A stretch of 64,000 nucleotides of DNA from Linanthus parryae (lineage: Eukaryota > Streptophyta > Magnoliopsida > Ericales > Polemoniaceae), in NCBI GenBank assembly GCA_023055425.1, contig JALGPY010000004.1, positions 62,519,718-62,583,717 of the forward strand, read 5' to 3'. Shown here one piece after another: positions 33,077 through 45,050 of this stretch. The translations under genes were made by a program, and so were the position numbers. The notes beneath the pieces were generated by a model that saw only the letters and a list, made by a program, of their open reading frames with translations, was not told the DNA's origin and did no database searches. Within the stretch, counting starts at the first letter, position 1; each line of letters opens with the position of its first letter.

Positions 33077-34700
33077 TGACGCGAATTCTTACGTGTATGC
33101 ACAAGTGCACGGTCAAGTAATATAGGGTAATATTTCAATCCCGAGTTATCGATCCCACGAGGACAAGCTTGAGATTATTTAACTAAGCGATTAGTTTAGC
33201 ATACTGTAACTGGGAGGAAGAATTGTGATTGATTAAGAATTGAAATAAATAACTAACTAATATTTTTGTATTTTTTATTTTTAGAAAACAAATATGGAGA
33301 AACTAGGCAATCTCTAGATCACCTAGGGTTGTAGACGATTTCTTGATAAGCTATGTAACACGTTAATCCTATTCTATTTAAGCTGGGTAATAGTACTGAC
33401 GATCTCCTCTCGGTCTCATGTCATTCTACGTCACGGTCTACTTGGTGTCCTGTCGGTCCACCTACATCTACCGGTCTGTTCTAGTAGGCTAACGACAATG
33501 TACGGAATGATGTCCTCTCAGACCACCACCACACGAACACCTCACTATCTCCTATACCCACTAAGACCAATCCTACACACTTCTCTTCTCAGTCTCTCTG
33601 ATACAGGATTGTTGTTCATATCTCATCACAACTTGGTCTTAGTCGCTCTCACGCACTCGCTAGCTAATTAACAAGTCCGGTTAATTACTCCATTCTTGCC
33701 AAGGATTAAGCACAGCATATGAACAATTAGCTAAAATATATATTAAATTTAAGCAAGATCACAATCTATGAAGAACAATTCATGAGTTATCAATTCATAC
33801 CCTAGCCGTGTCAATAGACTAAGATCTTCAACAAGTTCATGAAATCAAATGTCATCCAATAGATCAAATAAAAAAGAATGAAACAAAGTCTGAAATCCGG
33901 AAAACATAATCGTCTACATAAACCCTAGGCTCTCTAGAGAAGCCTAGCAAAACGTTTAGTTACTAATAATCTTAGCAACACAATAGAGTTTCTCCATACA
34001 AGTGATTAAAAGAGGGAAGAAGAGATCTAACGCTAGAAATCGTGAAGATTGGCGCGATCCGGGCTCTTCTCCTTGCTTGAGGATGCTCCCAATGGAGTCT
34101 CCTTGCTCTCCTCCTTGTTCATGGCTCTCAATAGGCGTGAATGATCATTTTTCAGTCTTTAGGTCGTTTTAAAGTCATAACCCGTCACAAGTCTTAAGTA
34201 ATTGCACAATAGCCCCCTAAAATCTACTCCTGATTTCGCCGGGCCATAACTTCTTCGTCCGAACTCGGATTTAGCTCCGTGACCTATAGTTGGAAATATC
34301 TTTGAGTCTAATTTCATTTTTCACTGGTATCACCTCAAAATTATTTGTAGAACTCCATCTAGGATCAAAATAGTACAAGCTGGTCATCCAAGCTCCTCCA
34401 ATTCGGCTTCTCTTCACCCCACTTGAGCTCCCCGTTGTTTCCGAAGTTCGTTCCATGCCTCCTATCAACCGATTAGCATCCGTTCCTACCAAGACAACAT
34501 GAAAAAACATACCAAGAGATTATATTTGACAAATAATAACGAAATATGCATAGAAAACACCCGGACTCACAATATAGCACATGGTGAACAACAAGTGACA
34601 AAACGACCTTTATTCTCTACTTTTAGGCTCAAATCACTCTCAAATACCTATTAGCATGTGGTAAATGCTAAAGAAATATTGCTCCTAAAGGGTGCTATCA
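33077..34700 (-). repeat. 5' LTR of a second minus-strand gypsy element (B), internal region mostly lost
   Basis: On the plus strand it starts TGACGCGAATTC and ends GGTGCTATCA, so in element sense it begins TGATAGCACC, as in Athila-type LTRs. It is about 1,624 bp. A primer-binding site flanks its left edge. Its right edge cuts the gag frame of Athila-like element A (after residues QICD at 34701), so B inserted into A's gag. No matching 3' LTR is in the window; the left part of B appears truncated near 32.8 kb. Confidence 0.7.
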
Positions 34701-35815
34701 CAAATCTGTGTATCATGGCTTTTCATTGTAGCTTCCATGGAGACAATTTTGCTCTCAATTTTGTCTTGACTAGCTAACAGCTTCCTCAACAACGTGTTTG
34801 TAACTTGTTCTTCCGATTGTGGAGCATGCTGTTGTGGAACCTGTCTTTGAGCTTGGTATGGAACATTTGGCCTTTTACCTGGTGCATATAATCCACTGTT
34901 TGGATTGGCATAGCTGAAATTGGGGTGGTTGCGATTATTAGGATGATACGTGTTAGACCATTGCTGTTTTCGTGGTTGACCCATGTAGTTCACATCTTCA
35001 ATACCATCTCCATATCCTTGATTTGCATCTGCTACCATCTCTCTCACTAACTTCACATGTGCTGATGGATTCATAGTACTGAAAGCTGAAGTCATCACTG
35101 CCATCTGATGTTCAAATTTTTGTTCCACCATGGACTCAATCTTACTAACCAATACCCCATCAGATTTTTTGTTTCTACGAGTCTCAGACCTCGTGGACTC
35201 ATGTTTTGCTTCATTATCCAGCAGATCTCGGCATCTCTGTACTCCCAGGCCCATAAAATTGCCCTGAGCCATCATATCTGGCTCATTCGCAGTCTCTCTA
35301 TCCAGGGCATTATAAAAATAGTGAAGAAGTTTGAACCATGGCTCTCCGCGAGTAGGGCATCTGCGAAGGAGCTGGTTAAATTTTCTCCATGTGTCTCCCA
35401 AAGAATCATCTTCCTGTTGGGTGAACTTTGTTATATCCGCCATCGGTTGAGCAACCTTGGACGGTGGAATATATTTCCTGAGGAACTGCTTGCAACACTA
35501 TGCCGATGTAGCGATACTGCCTGCTGGAAGTTCCATAAGCCATGTCTTTGCTTTTCCCGATAAGCAGAAAGGAAAAGAAATGAGCTTTATCGTCTCGAGT
35601 GGAACTCTCTGATCATACATAGTGGAGGTAATATGCTCGAAATTGAGCAAGTGTTGATGCAGATCATCACCTGGGGCTCCAGTGAATAAGCACTCATCCT
35701 GAACCATGTTGATCAATGGTTGGCGTATTTCGAAATGCGTAGCGTTAGTTTGTGGCCTGACAATAGTAGGTTGATAACCCTCCGGTGTATTCTTGAAGTA
35801 GTCCACCAAAGGACG
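34701..35815 (-). pseudogene. Athila-like gag, downstream part (element A)
   Basis: Continues the gag begun at 46962, which was split by the SIRE-like insertion. The first part encodes LVDYFKNTPEGYQ, MVQDECLFTGAPGDDLHQHL and LSGKAKTWLMELPAGSI (capsid-like gag). One in-frame TAG stands at about 35500. The frame then runs on with ADITKFTQQEDDSLGDTWRK, LLHYFYNALDRETANEPDMM and a Gln/Asn/Pro-rich tail, and ends where LTR B starts. There is no protease or pol. The gag character and the tRNA-Asp primer site point to the Athila lineage of Ty3/gypsy. It is non-functional. Confidence 0.8.
35811..35815. repeat. Target-site duplication GGACG of the SIRE-like element, left
   Basis: GGACG is repeated at 46603-46607 directly after the right LTR. 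Removing the element and one copy rejoins the Athila gag codons (DERP/LVDYF), which confirms the insertion point. Confidence 0.95.
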
Positions 35816-37320
35816 TGTTGAGTCAAGATCCCTGAATGTGCTTTGACTGGTAATTGTTTTGAGTGATGAAAGACAAAAGGCTAAGACATTAGCAGCAAAG
35901 GCATGTCAGTTATCTCAAGGCCTTGATATTGACAGAACTTCAAAGCCTTGAGTTATCTTATTCTGCTATGTGTTCTAACATCTTTGTGTTGCAGGATTGG
36001 ATATCTGATTATGCAAATCAGTGGTTTATGGTATATATTTGTGGTTTGTACTATTTATACATCTAACACAATTGCAGATGATCAGAATAGGAAGAATCAA
36101 AGTTATCTGGGTTTAAGGTTGAAATGCTGTGAAGCAGGTTCAGAGCTCCAAGGCCTTGAGATATGCCTTGAGCTACTGACAGTTTTACAGAACTTGATTG
36201 ATTCTTTCTTGCAGGTTATAAATCTTAGTATTTTGATTATTTACTCACTTCTAAGTGTCTTAAACTTGTTTTTCATGTCTTATTTGTTCTAGAGAATATG
36301 CAGATTATTGTTCTAAGTTTATTAAACAGTTTTATCAGAAACTGTATAACCAAACAGTCTCAGTACTGTTAGTTGTTTGGATTTTGTTGTTGCAGTGTTT
36401 CTTTGCTGTTGCAGGTTTGTTAAACGTGCAGGAGAAATCTCAACAAACTCCAACGGATATCCACCTGAAGTTGTTTGAATTTAAGTTGAAAACAGAAGGA
36501 GGATTTGTAGGAACTGAGATCCTAAAATCTCTCAATCAGTTGCAGCTGTGGATAAAAGAGACTGGTTTGAATTTTGAAGTAGAGAGGGGCTTGCAGAATA
36601 CTCTGAGAGGTGTGACAAATTCGTGGGAGATCATCCATTCGAACACACAATCATTCAAGCTTCATTCCAGACTTCTGAAGATCAATTCAATCCAATCATT
36701 CCTGAAGAACACTTCCTGGCTTCAACAGCTTATCTTTATACTGTGTTCTTCATTTGTACTTCCATCTGTGTATCTCTATATTATCTTAAAAATCACTTAA
36801 CCTAGTGGTTGGTTGTTCAAGTGAATAACAAGAGGTTCTTGTTAGCTCAACAGTTAGTAGCTGAAACTAGATAGGTTTGGAACCACAAGTTGTATAGGTG
36901 TAAGGGAAATCACTTAGGCTTGAAGATCTAGGGCTGTTTCTGTGTGAGTAATAAGAAGTGTTTGCCCAATCCTGGTGGGATTAGATCCCTCAGGCAGAGA
37001 TTAGGTCCATTGGGACTGAACTCTGTAAATTGCTTTGTGTTCTTTACCTTTCTGTTTGATTATTATCTGTTGCACACAACTCAAATCAACTAGGGTTTAA
37101 AAGTTGTTTAGAATTGTTCACAGCTCAAGGCCTTGAAGCTTACATTTTTTCCTTAGTGAGTTTCAGACAGTTTACAAAATCTCAAGGCCTTGAGATTTGA
37201 GTTTCACACAAAGCTATCCTGTTAAACTTTAAGTTTTGAAAAAAGTTTCCATACTCTATTCAACCCCCCCCCCTTCTAGAGTATTTAGGTCCTGTATTTA
37301 GTTTACATTACACACTTTCA
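35816..37320 (+). repeat. 5' LTR of the SIRE-like element
   Basis: TGTTGAGTCAAG...ACACTTTCA, 1,505 bp. It contains five TCAAGGCCTTGA-type palindromes (35915, 35940, 36148, 37125, 37181) and a C-run near 37264. Relative to the 3' LTR it lacks about 47 bp near 37238. The small frames inside it are not genes. Confidence 0.93.
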
Positions 37321-37322
37321 AT

Positions 37323-37334
37323 TGGTATCAGAGC
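37323..37334 (+). other. Primer-binding site for initiator tRNA-Met
   Basis: TGGTATCAGAGC two bases after the 5' LTR. This is the standard Ty1/copia primer site, complementary to the tRNA-iMet 3' end. Confidence 0.95.
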
Positions 37335-37371
37335 TTGTGTCACTTTTTTTAGATCTAACAATCTGGTGACT

Positions 37372-40300
37372 ATGAGTAATGTAGGAGATGGTGGATTCTC
37401 ACAAGGAAGGGCATCCAACAGACCTCCATTGTTCTGTGGTGACAATTGCATGCATTGGAAGGCATTGATGAAGATGTTCATCATAGATCAAGACATGGAA
37501 CTATGGCCAATAGTTCAGAATGGTCCTCATGAGTATTACACTACAATTGATGGAGTCAGAACTGTCAAGTCTGAGGAAAATCTCTCAGTTACTGAACTGG
37601 AAAAGGTATCCAAAAATTACAAAGCTATGAATTTGCTATACTGTGCTTTAAATGCACATGAGTTCAACAGAGTGTCAAACTGCAAGAGTGCCAAAGAAGT
37701 GTGGGATAAACTGGTGGTGACATATGAAGGAACTAGCCAGGTTAAGCAGACAAAAATCAACATACTTCTGAGGCAATATGAGTTGTTCAAGATGAATTCA
37801 AATGAGACCATCAAGGAAATGTTCAAAAGATTCACTGATGTGGTGAAAAACCTGGAGTCTTTGGGAAAGAGGTTCTGAAATGAAGAGAAGGACAGAAAGA
37901 TTCTGAGAAGTTTGCCAAAAGCAAAGTGGGAGCCAAAGACAACAGCCATTGAGGAAGCTCAGGACTTGAGTCTTCTTCAGCTAGATGATCTACAAGGAAA
38001 GCTCCTCACTCATGAAATGTCTATGAAGGATGTGGAAGGTGATTTGAGTGAAAATATTAGAAACCTAGCTCTTAAGGCAAAAGACAGTGAAAAATCTCAA
38101 AGCCTTGAGACTGAGGAGGAACCTGATGATGAAGAGACTTTAGCATTGATCTCCAAGGCCTTGGCCAGGATTCTCAAAAAGAAAAGAAACTCTGGTAACA
38201 GGGATTACAACAGAGAGAGATCAAGACCCTCAGGCAGCAAGGATTACAAAGGTAAATCTTCATCACAGTCACATAAAACTAAAGTAATGAATTGTTTTGA
38301 GTGTGGTGATGCAGATCATTTAGTAAGGGACTGTCCACAAAAGAAGAAGAACAGAAACTTTCAGAAAAAGGATGGTGACAACATAAGGAAGAAAGCCATG
38401 ATGGCTTCCTGGAGTGATTCTGATTCATCAAGTGATTCAGACACAGAAGAAGAGCAAGCAAACGTATGCTTCATGGCAAAGCATAATGAGGAAATTTCAT
38501 CAGACAGACACATTGAAGACATGGTAAAACATTTACTTGCTAGTCCTTCTGATGTACTTCCTGAAATTCTCAAAAGTATGTTTTTGAATGAGGAGAGTTA
38601 TAGAAATGAAATTTCTGCTTTAAAGATTAAGGTTCATGAGCAGGTAAAAGAAAACCTGGACCTAGTATTTTCAAACAAAACTGTTGAAGTTTCTAAGACA
38701 AAGCTGGAAAAAGACTTCAAGGCCTTGGACAGAAGGTTCAAAGTCTTGAAGGCACAGATAAAAGAGGTTGTTGATCAAAACACTCTTTTAACTGAAAGAT
38801 ATGCTGATCTAAAAGCTCATTCTGAGAATTTAGAACAACAGATCTGTACTTTGACTGAGAAACGTCAAGATTCCAAGAAGGTCCTGGCTAAGTTTACAGG
38901 CTCAGAACATAATCTAAATCTCATTCTTGGAGGAAGTCTTAAATCAATGCATAAAAGTGGGATTGGCTATAATCCAAATTTTCCAAAGAAAGGCCAAACT
39001 ACTTTTGTCAAATCTGGTAGCAGACATTCTCCAAAATGTCATTACTGTGGAAAAATTGGTCATGTCAGATTAACTTGTTCCTTCAGAAGATCAGAACCTC
39101 ATATTATGAGGAATACTTATCCTTATCAACTTAAGGGACAGGTTAGGCAGATTTGGGTTCCAAAAGGAATTAGGCCACCTAATATGGCTGATTCTGAGTA
39201 TGACTCAAAGTTCTGCACTTGGTCTAATAGCCTGTTGAGGCAATGATTTGTTTTTGCAGGATGTCATCAAGGCCTTGAAAGATCAGAAATGGATATTAGA
39301 CAGTGGATGTTCCAGACATATGAGTGGAAAGAGGTCTCTCTTTACTGAACTTACAGAAAAATCTGGAGGAACAATTACACTTGGTGACAAAGCAAAGTGC
39401 AATATCGTTGGTATAGGTAGTATTGGTAATGGTTCTACAAATTCTATATCTGATGTTTATCTGGTAGATGGACTTAAGTATAATTTGCTTAGTATCTCTC
39501 AGTTATGTGATAAAGGATATAAAGCTGTATTTGACAAGGAGAAATGTGTGGTGCAAGATGAGAAATGTGGTGATTGCATACTCACTGCTCCTAGGTCATA
39601 TAATCTATATGCTATGAATACTAACAGTGTTGCAGGTGATAAGCTAAAATGCCTCAAGGCCTTGAAAGAAGATTTAAAGCTTTGGCACAGAAAGCTTGGG
39701 CATATCAGTATACATACTTTGAATAAACTCATCTCAAAGGACTTGGTAAGAGGTTTACCATCACAGAAATTTTCAGATGATGAGGTTTGTAAGGCATGTG
39801 TACAAGGTAAACAGACCAGAAGCTCTTTCAAGCCAAAGAACTTTGTAAGTACTTCTAGACCCTTAGAATTGCTGCATATGGACTTGTGTGGTCCTATGAG
39901 AGTTTAGACCCCAAAAGGTAAGAGGTATATGCTTGTTATAATTGATGATTATTCTAGATTTACTTGGGTGATGTTTATCAGAGACAAAACTGAAGCTTTA
40001 TCTGAGTTTTCTAGATTGTGCAAAGAACTTCAAACTTTGAAGAACTTACTTGTTGCATCCATTAGAAGTGATCATGGTAGAGAGTTTGATCAACTTGACT
40101 TTGATTTGTTTTGTGCAAAGCATGGCATTTCACACAACTTTTCTGCACCTAGAACTCCACAGCAAAATGGAGTAGTTGAAAGGAAAAATAGGACACTTGA
40201 GGATATGTCCAGAACCATGCTGCTTGAAAGTAATTTGCCAAAGTTTTTATGGGCAGAAGCTGTTAATACTGCCAATTATGTGCTGAATAGATGCTTGATG

Positions 40301-42428
40301 AGACCTATTTTGAAAAAGACTCCCTATGAACTGTTTAAAGGGAGAAAGCCTACTGTTTCTTATTTTAAACCATTTGGTTTTATCTGTTTTGTGCATAATA
40401 ATGTTAGAGACAATCTTGGTAAGTTTGATGCTAGAAGTGATGAAGGTGTATTTCTTGGATATTCTCAAACTAGCAAAGTTTATAGAGTTTATAATAGAAA
40501 AACCAAGATTGTGGAAGAGAGCATTCATGTAATTTTTGATGAAAGTACTAAGGATTCTCTGAGTGAAAGTTTTGCAGATCTAGATTTGAACAAGCATGAA
40601 TCAGATGATGATGCTGTGAAAGAAGACAAGGGCAAAACTGTTGTACAGAATCAACCAGCAGAATCTCAAGCCTTGAACCTCCTGCTGAATCAAAATCTCA
40701 AAGCCTTGAGACAGAAGCTGAAACTTTCTATGATGCTCCCTCTACTGTTTCAAGGACTCAAAGCCTTGAAGGAGAATACTCTTGGGTACCAAGAAAGAAG
40801 TTTAAGTACCTTGCAGACCATCCAGCTGACAACATTATATCAGATCCATCAACTGGAACACAGACAAGAGGACAGTTAAAGAACTTGTGTGCTTTCAGTG
40901 CATTTGTATCTTTGATTGAGCCTAAGAATACCAAGGAAGCTCTGGAAGATGCAGAATGGATTATTGCAATGCAGAGTGAGCTGAATGAGTTTGAGAGGAA
41001 CAAGGTTTGGAATCTGGTCCCCAGACCTAAAGAGAAGTCAGTTATTGGAACCAGATGGGTATTCAGAAACAAGCTTGATGAGAATGGCAAAGTGGTAAGA
41101 AATAAAGCCAGACTTGTAGCTCAAGGATATAATCAGGAAGAAGGTATAAATTATGAGGAGACTTTTGCCCCTGTTGCCAGGCTAGAAGCTATTAGAATAC
41201 TTCTTGCTTTTGCATCTCACAATCACATAAAGCTTTATCAAATGGATGTTAAATGTGCCTTTCTAAATGGATATTTACAAGAAGATGTTGTTGTAGCACA
41301 ACCTCCTGGTTTTGAAGATGAAAAGTTTCCTGATTATGTTTATAAAACAAGCTCCAAGGGCTTGGTATGACAGACTTTTAAAATTTCTACTTGAAAACAA
41401 TTTCAGAAGAGGATTAGTAGACAAAACTCTTTTCATTAAACACCAACAAAGTGATTTGTTAGTAGTTCAGATTTATGTAGATGATATATTGTTTGGTGCT
41501 ACTAATGATGCTCTTTCAAAAGAGTTTTCTAGTCTGATGTGCAGGGAGTTTGAGATGAGCCTAATGGGTGAACTGAATTTCTTTCTTGGACTTCATATAT
41601 TACAAATGAAGAAATGAATTTTTGTGCATCAAGGAAAATATACCAAGGACTTATTGAATAAGTACAACATGTCACAGTCCAAGGTGCTCAAGACCCCTAT
41701 GATTTCATCACTATCTTTAGAAAAAGATTCAACTGTTAAGAGTGTGAATCAGAAGGAATACAGAGGTATGATTGGATCACTATTGTATTTAACTGCTAGC
41801 AGGCCTGACATTATGTTCAGTGTCTGTATGTGTGCTAGATTTCAAGCAGATCCTAAGGAAAGTCATCTAACTGCAGTTAAAAGAATTTTTAGATATTTGA
41901 ATGGAACCAGAGACTTAGGGCTTTGGTATCCAAGAAGATCTAATTTTATGTTGAGTGGCTATTCAGATGCAGATTTTGCAGGTTACAAAGTAGACAGGAA
42001 AAGTACTTCTGGATGCTGTCAATTTCTTGGATCTTCATTGATCAGTTGGCATTCCAAAAAAACAAAATTATGTAGCATTATCAACTGCAGAAGCTGAATA
42101 CATTGCAGCTGGTGCTTGCTGTTCACAAGTGCTATGGATTGCTCAGCAACTTAGAGATCTTGGCTACAACTTCAGAAATGTGCCAATTCATTGTGACAAT
42201 ACAAGTGCTATTTCAATCTCTAAGAATCCAGTTCAGCACTCAAGGACAAAGCACATAGATGTGAGACATCATTTCCTTAGAGATCATGCAGAACAAGGTG
42301 ATCTTGTTTTAAATTTTATATCTACTTCAATGCAAATTGATGATATTTTCACTAAACCTTTGCCAGATGATAGGTTTTCATCTCTAAGACTTGAATTGGG
42401 GATGTTAAACAAGGATGCATTGGTTTAG
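37372..42428 (+). pseudogene. SIRE-like copia gag-pol polyprotein, multiply interrupted
   Basis: gag from ATG 37372 with RPPLFCGDNCMHWKALMKMF. A TGA at 37876 replaces a likely Trp codon. The zinc knuckles are CFECGDADHLVRDC (about 38290) and CHYCGKIGHVRLTC (about 39040). The protease has WILDSGCSRHMSG (about 39290). The integrase has an HHCC finger (WHRKLGHI...CKACVQGKQ) and catalytic MDLCGP, SDHGREF and GVVERKNRTL. RT has YVDDILFG (about 41480). RNase H has GYSDADFAG, with its C-terminal half (ALSTAEAEY) in a shifted frame, then IDDIFTKPLPDDRF. Breaks: TGA 37876, frameshift near 39245, TAG 39905, stop 40877, frameshift near 41355, TGA 41615, frameshift near 42055. Catalytic residues are largely retained, so decay is fairly recent. 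Confidence 0.93.
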
Positions 42429-42891
42429 GGGGATAATTAGTACCTATATGTGTATATGTGTTGGAATCTCAAAGCCTTGAGATTTTACTTTCTGAAGCCT
42501 TGAAAGTATAGCTCAAAGCTTTGAAGTTTCTCAAACTGCAGAAAATCTCAAGGCCTTGAGATTGTTCTCCAGGTCTTGATAATATCTGTAATATTTTTTT
42601 TAAAAAAAATTGGATCATCAAATATTATATCTTATCTTTTTAGATAACTGTATAATATTTGAATTACTCAGAGAATTTTCTAAAATATCCCAAAAAGATT
42701 TTTCAAGATTCTATTTTTGCATGTAGATATTGCAGAGTCCTTTTATGACTCATCCTTTTCAACCTAATTAAGCTGAAAGTCAGGGCTTTTCTTCTCATTC
42801 TTCTCCAAGTTTCTGCGACTACTCTCTCTCTCTCTCTCTCTCTCTCAACTCCCCTCAATCACATTCTCTTCTCAAAACCCTAAACCCTAAA
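42429..42891. other. Non-coding spacer between pol and the third ORF, with CT microsatellite
   Basis: Contains palindrome copies at 42469 and 42547-42560, looser copies at 42493 and 42513, and a (CT)n run at about 42822-42845. The CT run and the AAACCCTAAACCCTAAA stretch just before the next ATG look like a plant leader, possibly of a subgenomic or spliced ORF3 message (inference). Confidence 0.6.
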
Positions 42892-44659
42892 ATGGAGCGC
42901 AAATCAGCAAGAATCCAGCAACAGGGGAAGCCCTCTGGCAGATCCAAGAAGAGAGCAAACAAGAAGGAGAAGATAGTGATTTCTGATTCACATTCAGAAA
43001 ACACTCAAAGCTTGCATGAGGATACCCCTCCTGCAAAGAAGTCAAGGACAGAGAAGGGAGATGAAGGCTGAAGTGTTGATCCACAATAGGAGACTCAGGG
43101 TGGTGATCAACCTAGGTCAGAGAAGAAGAAAGGGGGAGAAAATAAAAAGGCTACTGAAGAGGAAAAAGGGAAGTCAACTCAGGAGAGCCAGAAGAAATCA
43201 ACTGAAGGAGTACAAGGAAAGGCCAAACCCTCTGAGAAGAAGACTAGGGTTAAGCAAGTTGCTGCTGCAACTAAGAAATGATATCAAGGTAAGAATGTAC
43301 TTCCAACTAAGTGGTTTATTAGTTCTGAAGTTAGAACAGTTTGGATGCAAGGGCATGCATCATCTAAAGTGGCTTTCTGTAGCATGATTTTTGATGAGTT
43401 GTTGGATGAACTGGACATGGAATGCATGAGAAAATTGATGGAAACTGCTATTTGGAAGGTTTTAAATCCTAGTTCAAAGGCTTATCCTAGGTTAACTAGG
43501 TTATTTTATCTGAACTTGGTGTCTGAAGGTGATGAGAAATGGTTTTAACATCTAAAGTGGCTGGTGTGGATTTGAGGTTAGATCATAGGACTTTTGCCAA
43601 AGTCTTGGGCATTCCTAGGAAATACAATGTTGGAGATTATCCTGATAGTAAAGAGTGTTTAGATAAGGCAAAGGAGATGTTTTTGGTTGAAGGTGTTCCC
43701 TCTGGTCCAAAGCAGTTGACACACTCTGTGCTCAAATGTGAAGCTAAGATTTTGTTTACTATTTTGATGAGGAGTGTAGTTCCCAGGGAGAACTCAAGAG
43801 AGTTGGTAACTAATGAAGTTTTGATTTTGATGTATCTGATATCTCAAGGGTTTGAGATAGATCTGCCTACAGTTGTTATGGAGCATATGATTTATTGTGC
43901 AACCAGGACTAGAAACCATCCTCTTCCATATGCCAACCTGTTACCTCTTTTCTTTGAGTATTTTGATGTGCCTGTGAAGGGAGAGGAAAAGATTACTGGA
44001 GGTATTGGGTTGATAGATGAGACTGCACTTCAGAGGATTGGAGTGGTTCAGACTGGGAAAGGGCAATGGAAATTCTATTCTGATTTGTCAAAGGAGGAAC
44101 TTGCTGAGAAGGAGTTTGTGAAGCCTGAGGGGACTGCATCTGGGAAAGGGCAAGCCAATGAGGATCTCTGATGGTTGAGAAGTTAGAAAATCAGCAAGTT
44201 GAGATTGAGGATCTCAGAAAAAGGTTGTTTGACCTGTCAACTGAATTTCATCAGTTCAAGGGCTTGATGAATACCATGAATGGGAAGTTTGATGTTTTCA
44301 TCAAGGACTTGAATCTGGAGAAGATACCTTCTGCTACTAGTCATGACACCAGTGTGGATTCCGAAGAGAAGCTAGGAGATTTTCTGAAGAAGATGAAGAA
44401 GAAGCCAATTCCAGTGGTGCTAGCTTCAAAAGACTTGTTTGAGCAAACTGATGAGAAAGATGCTGATGAAGATACAGGTGTTGATGCAGCTACAGAGGTA
44501 GATTCAACACAGGCTAAGAAGAAAGTAGATGAGATAATCCAAGAAGTGGTTGCTGAAGTTGAAGCTGAACAAGAAGGTAATCAGTCTGCAGAAGAAGCTG
44601 AAAGTGAGGAAGAAATTGGGGAAGGCTCAAAGAAAGGCCAGACATCAAAGAAGAAGTGA
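42892..44659 (+). pseudogene. Third ORF of the SIRE-like element ('putative plant transposon protein' type), broken
   Basis: ATG 42892 opens a Lys/Arg/Ser-rich start (MERKSARIQQQGKPSGRSKK). In the same frame there are stops at about 43069, 43087 and 43279. A globular part then follows (TKWFISSEVRTVWM, FDELLDELDMECMRKLM), a one-base shift near 43545, and a second globular part (VDLRLDHRTFAKVLGIPRKY, ELVTNEVLILMYLISQGFEI). A further one-base shift near 44171 leads to a coiled-coil, Glu-rich tail (44171-44659). The layout resembles the plant 'putative plant transposon protein' domain found in SIRE ORF3 proteins and many plant genomes. Older literature calls this ORF env-like. I see neither a signal peptide nor a membrane segment. 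Its function is unknown. Confidence 0.7.
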
Positions 44660-45050
44660 AGATCAGAGACTGCCAAAGCTTTGACCATCTATCTCATTCT
44701 CTTCTATCTTTTCTGTGTCAAGGCCTTGACTTTTTAGCTAATTTTTGTTTTAAGTTTATTTTTAACTCTGAGTAATGGTCCTACATTTCCTCAACCTTAT
44801 TTGATGAAAGTCAAAAAGGGGGAGAATGTATTTTGTGTTTTGTTTGCAGTATCAGTAATAATAAGAGTTGGCCTTAGTTATTTTGGTAAATTTTTATTTC
44901 TGTGGTATTTGCATTATTTATTCCCCTGGTTATGTGTTTGGGTTCAGTATATATATTGTTTCTGCAAATTGTGGTTATTTAATGTTTGAATTTGAGTGGC
45001 AGGAAGATCTATACAAGACTGTAGGTTTTGTCTTTCATCAAGGGGGAGAT
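44660..45050. other. Non-coding 3' region of the SIRE-like element with polypurine tract
   Basis: Contains a TCAAGGCCTTGA palindrome at 44718-44729. It ends in AAGGGGGAGAT (about 45040-45050), the polypurine tract just before the 3' LTR. A second purine tract (AAAAAGGGGGAGAATG, about 44813) is a likely extra plus-strand primer or an older junction. The two small frames at 44801-45056 have no domain. Confidence 0.7.

Noticed and set aside
36384..36800. 138-codon frame in the SIRE LTR and its copy at 45619-46041
   Set aside because: It lies wholly within both LTRs, differs between copies by frame-breaking changes at its end, and shows no domain. It is an LTR leader sequence.
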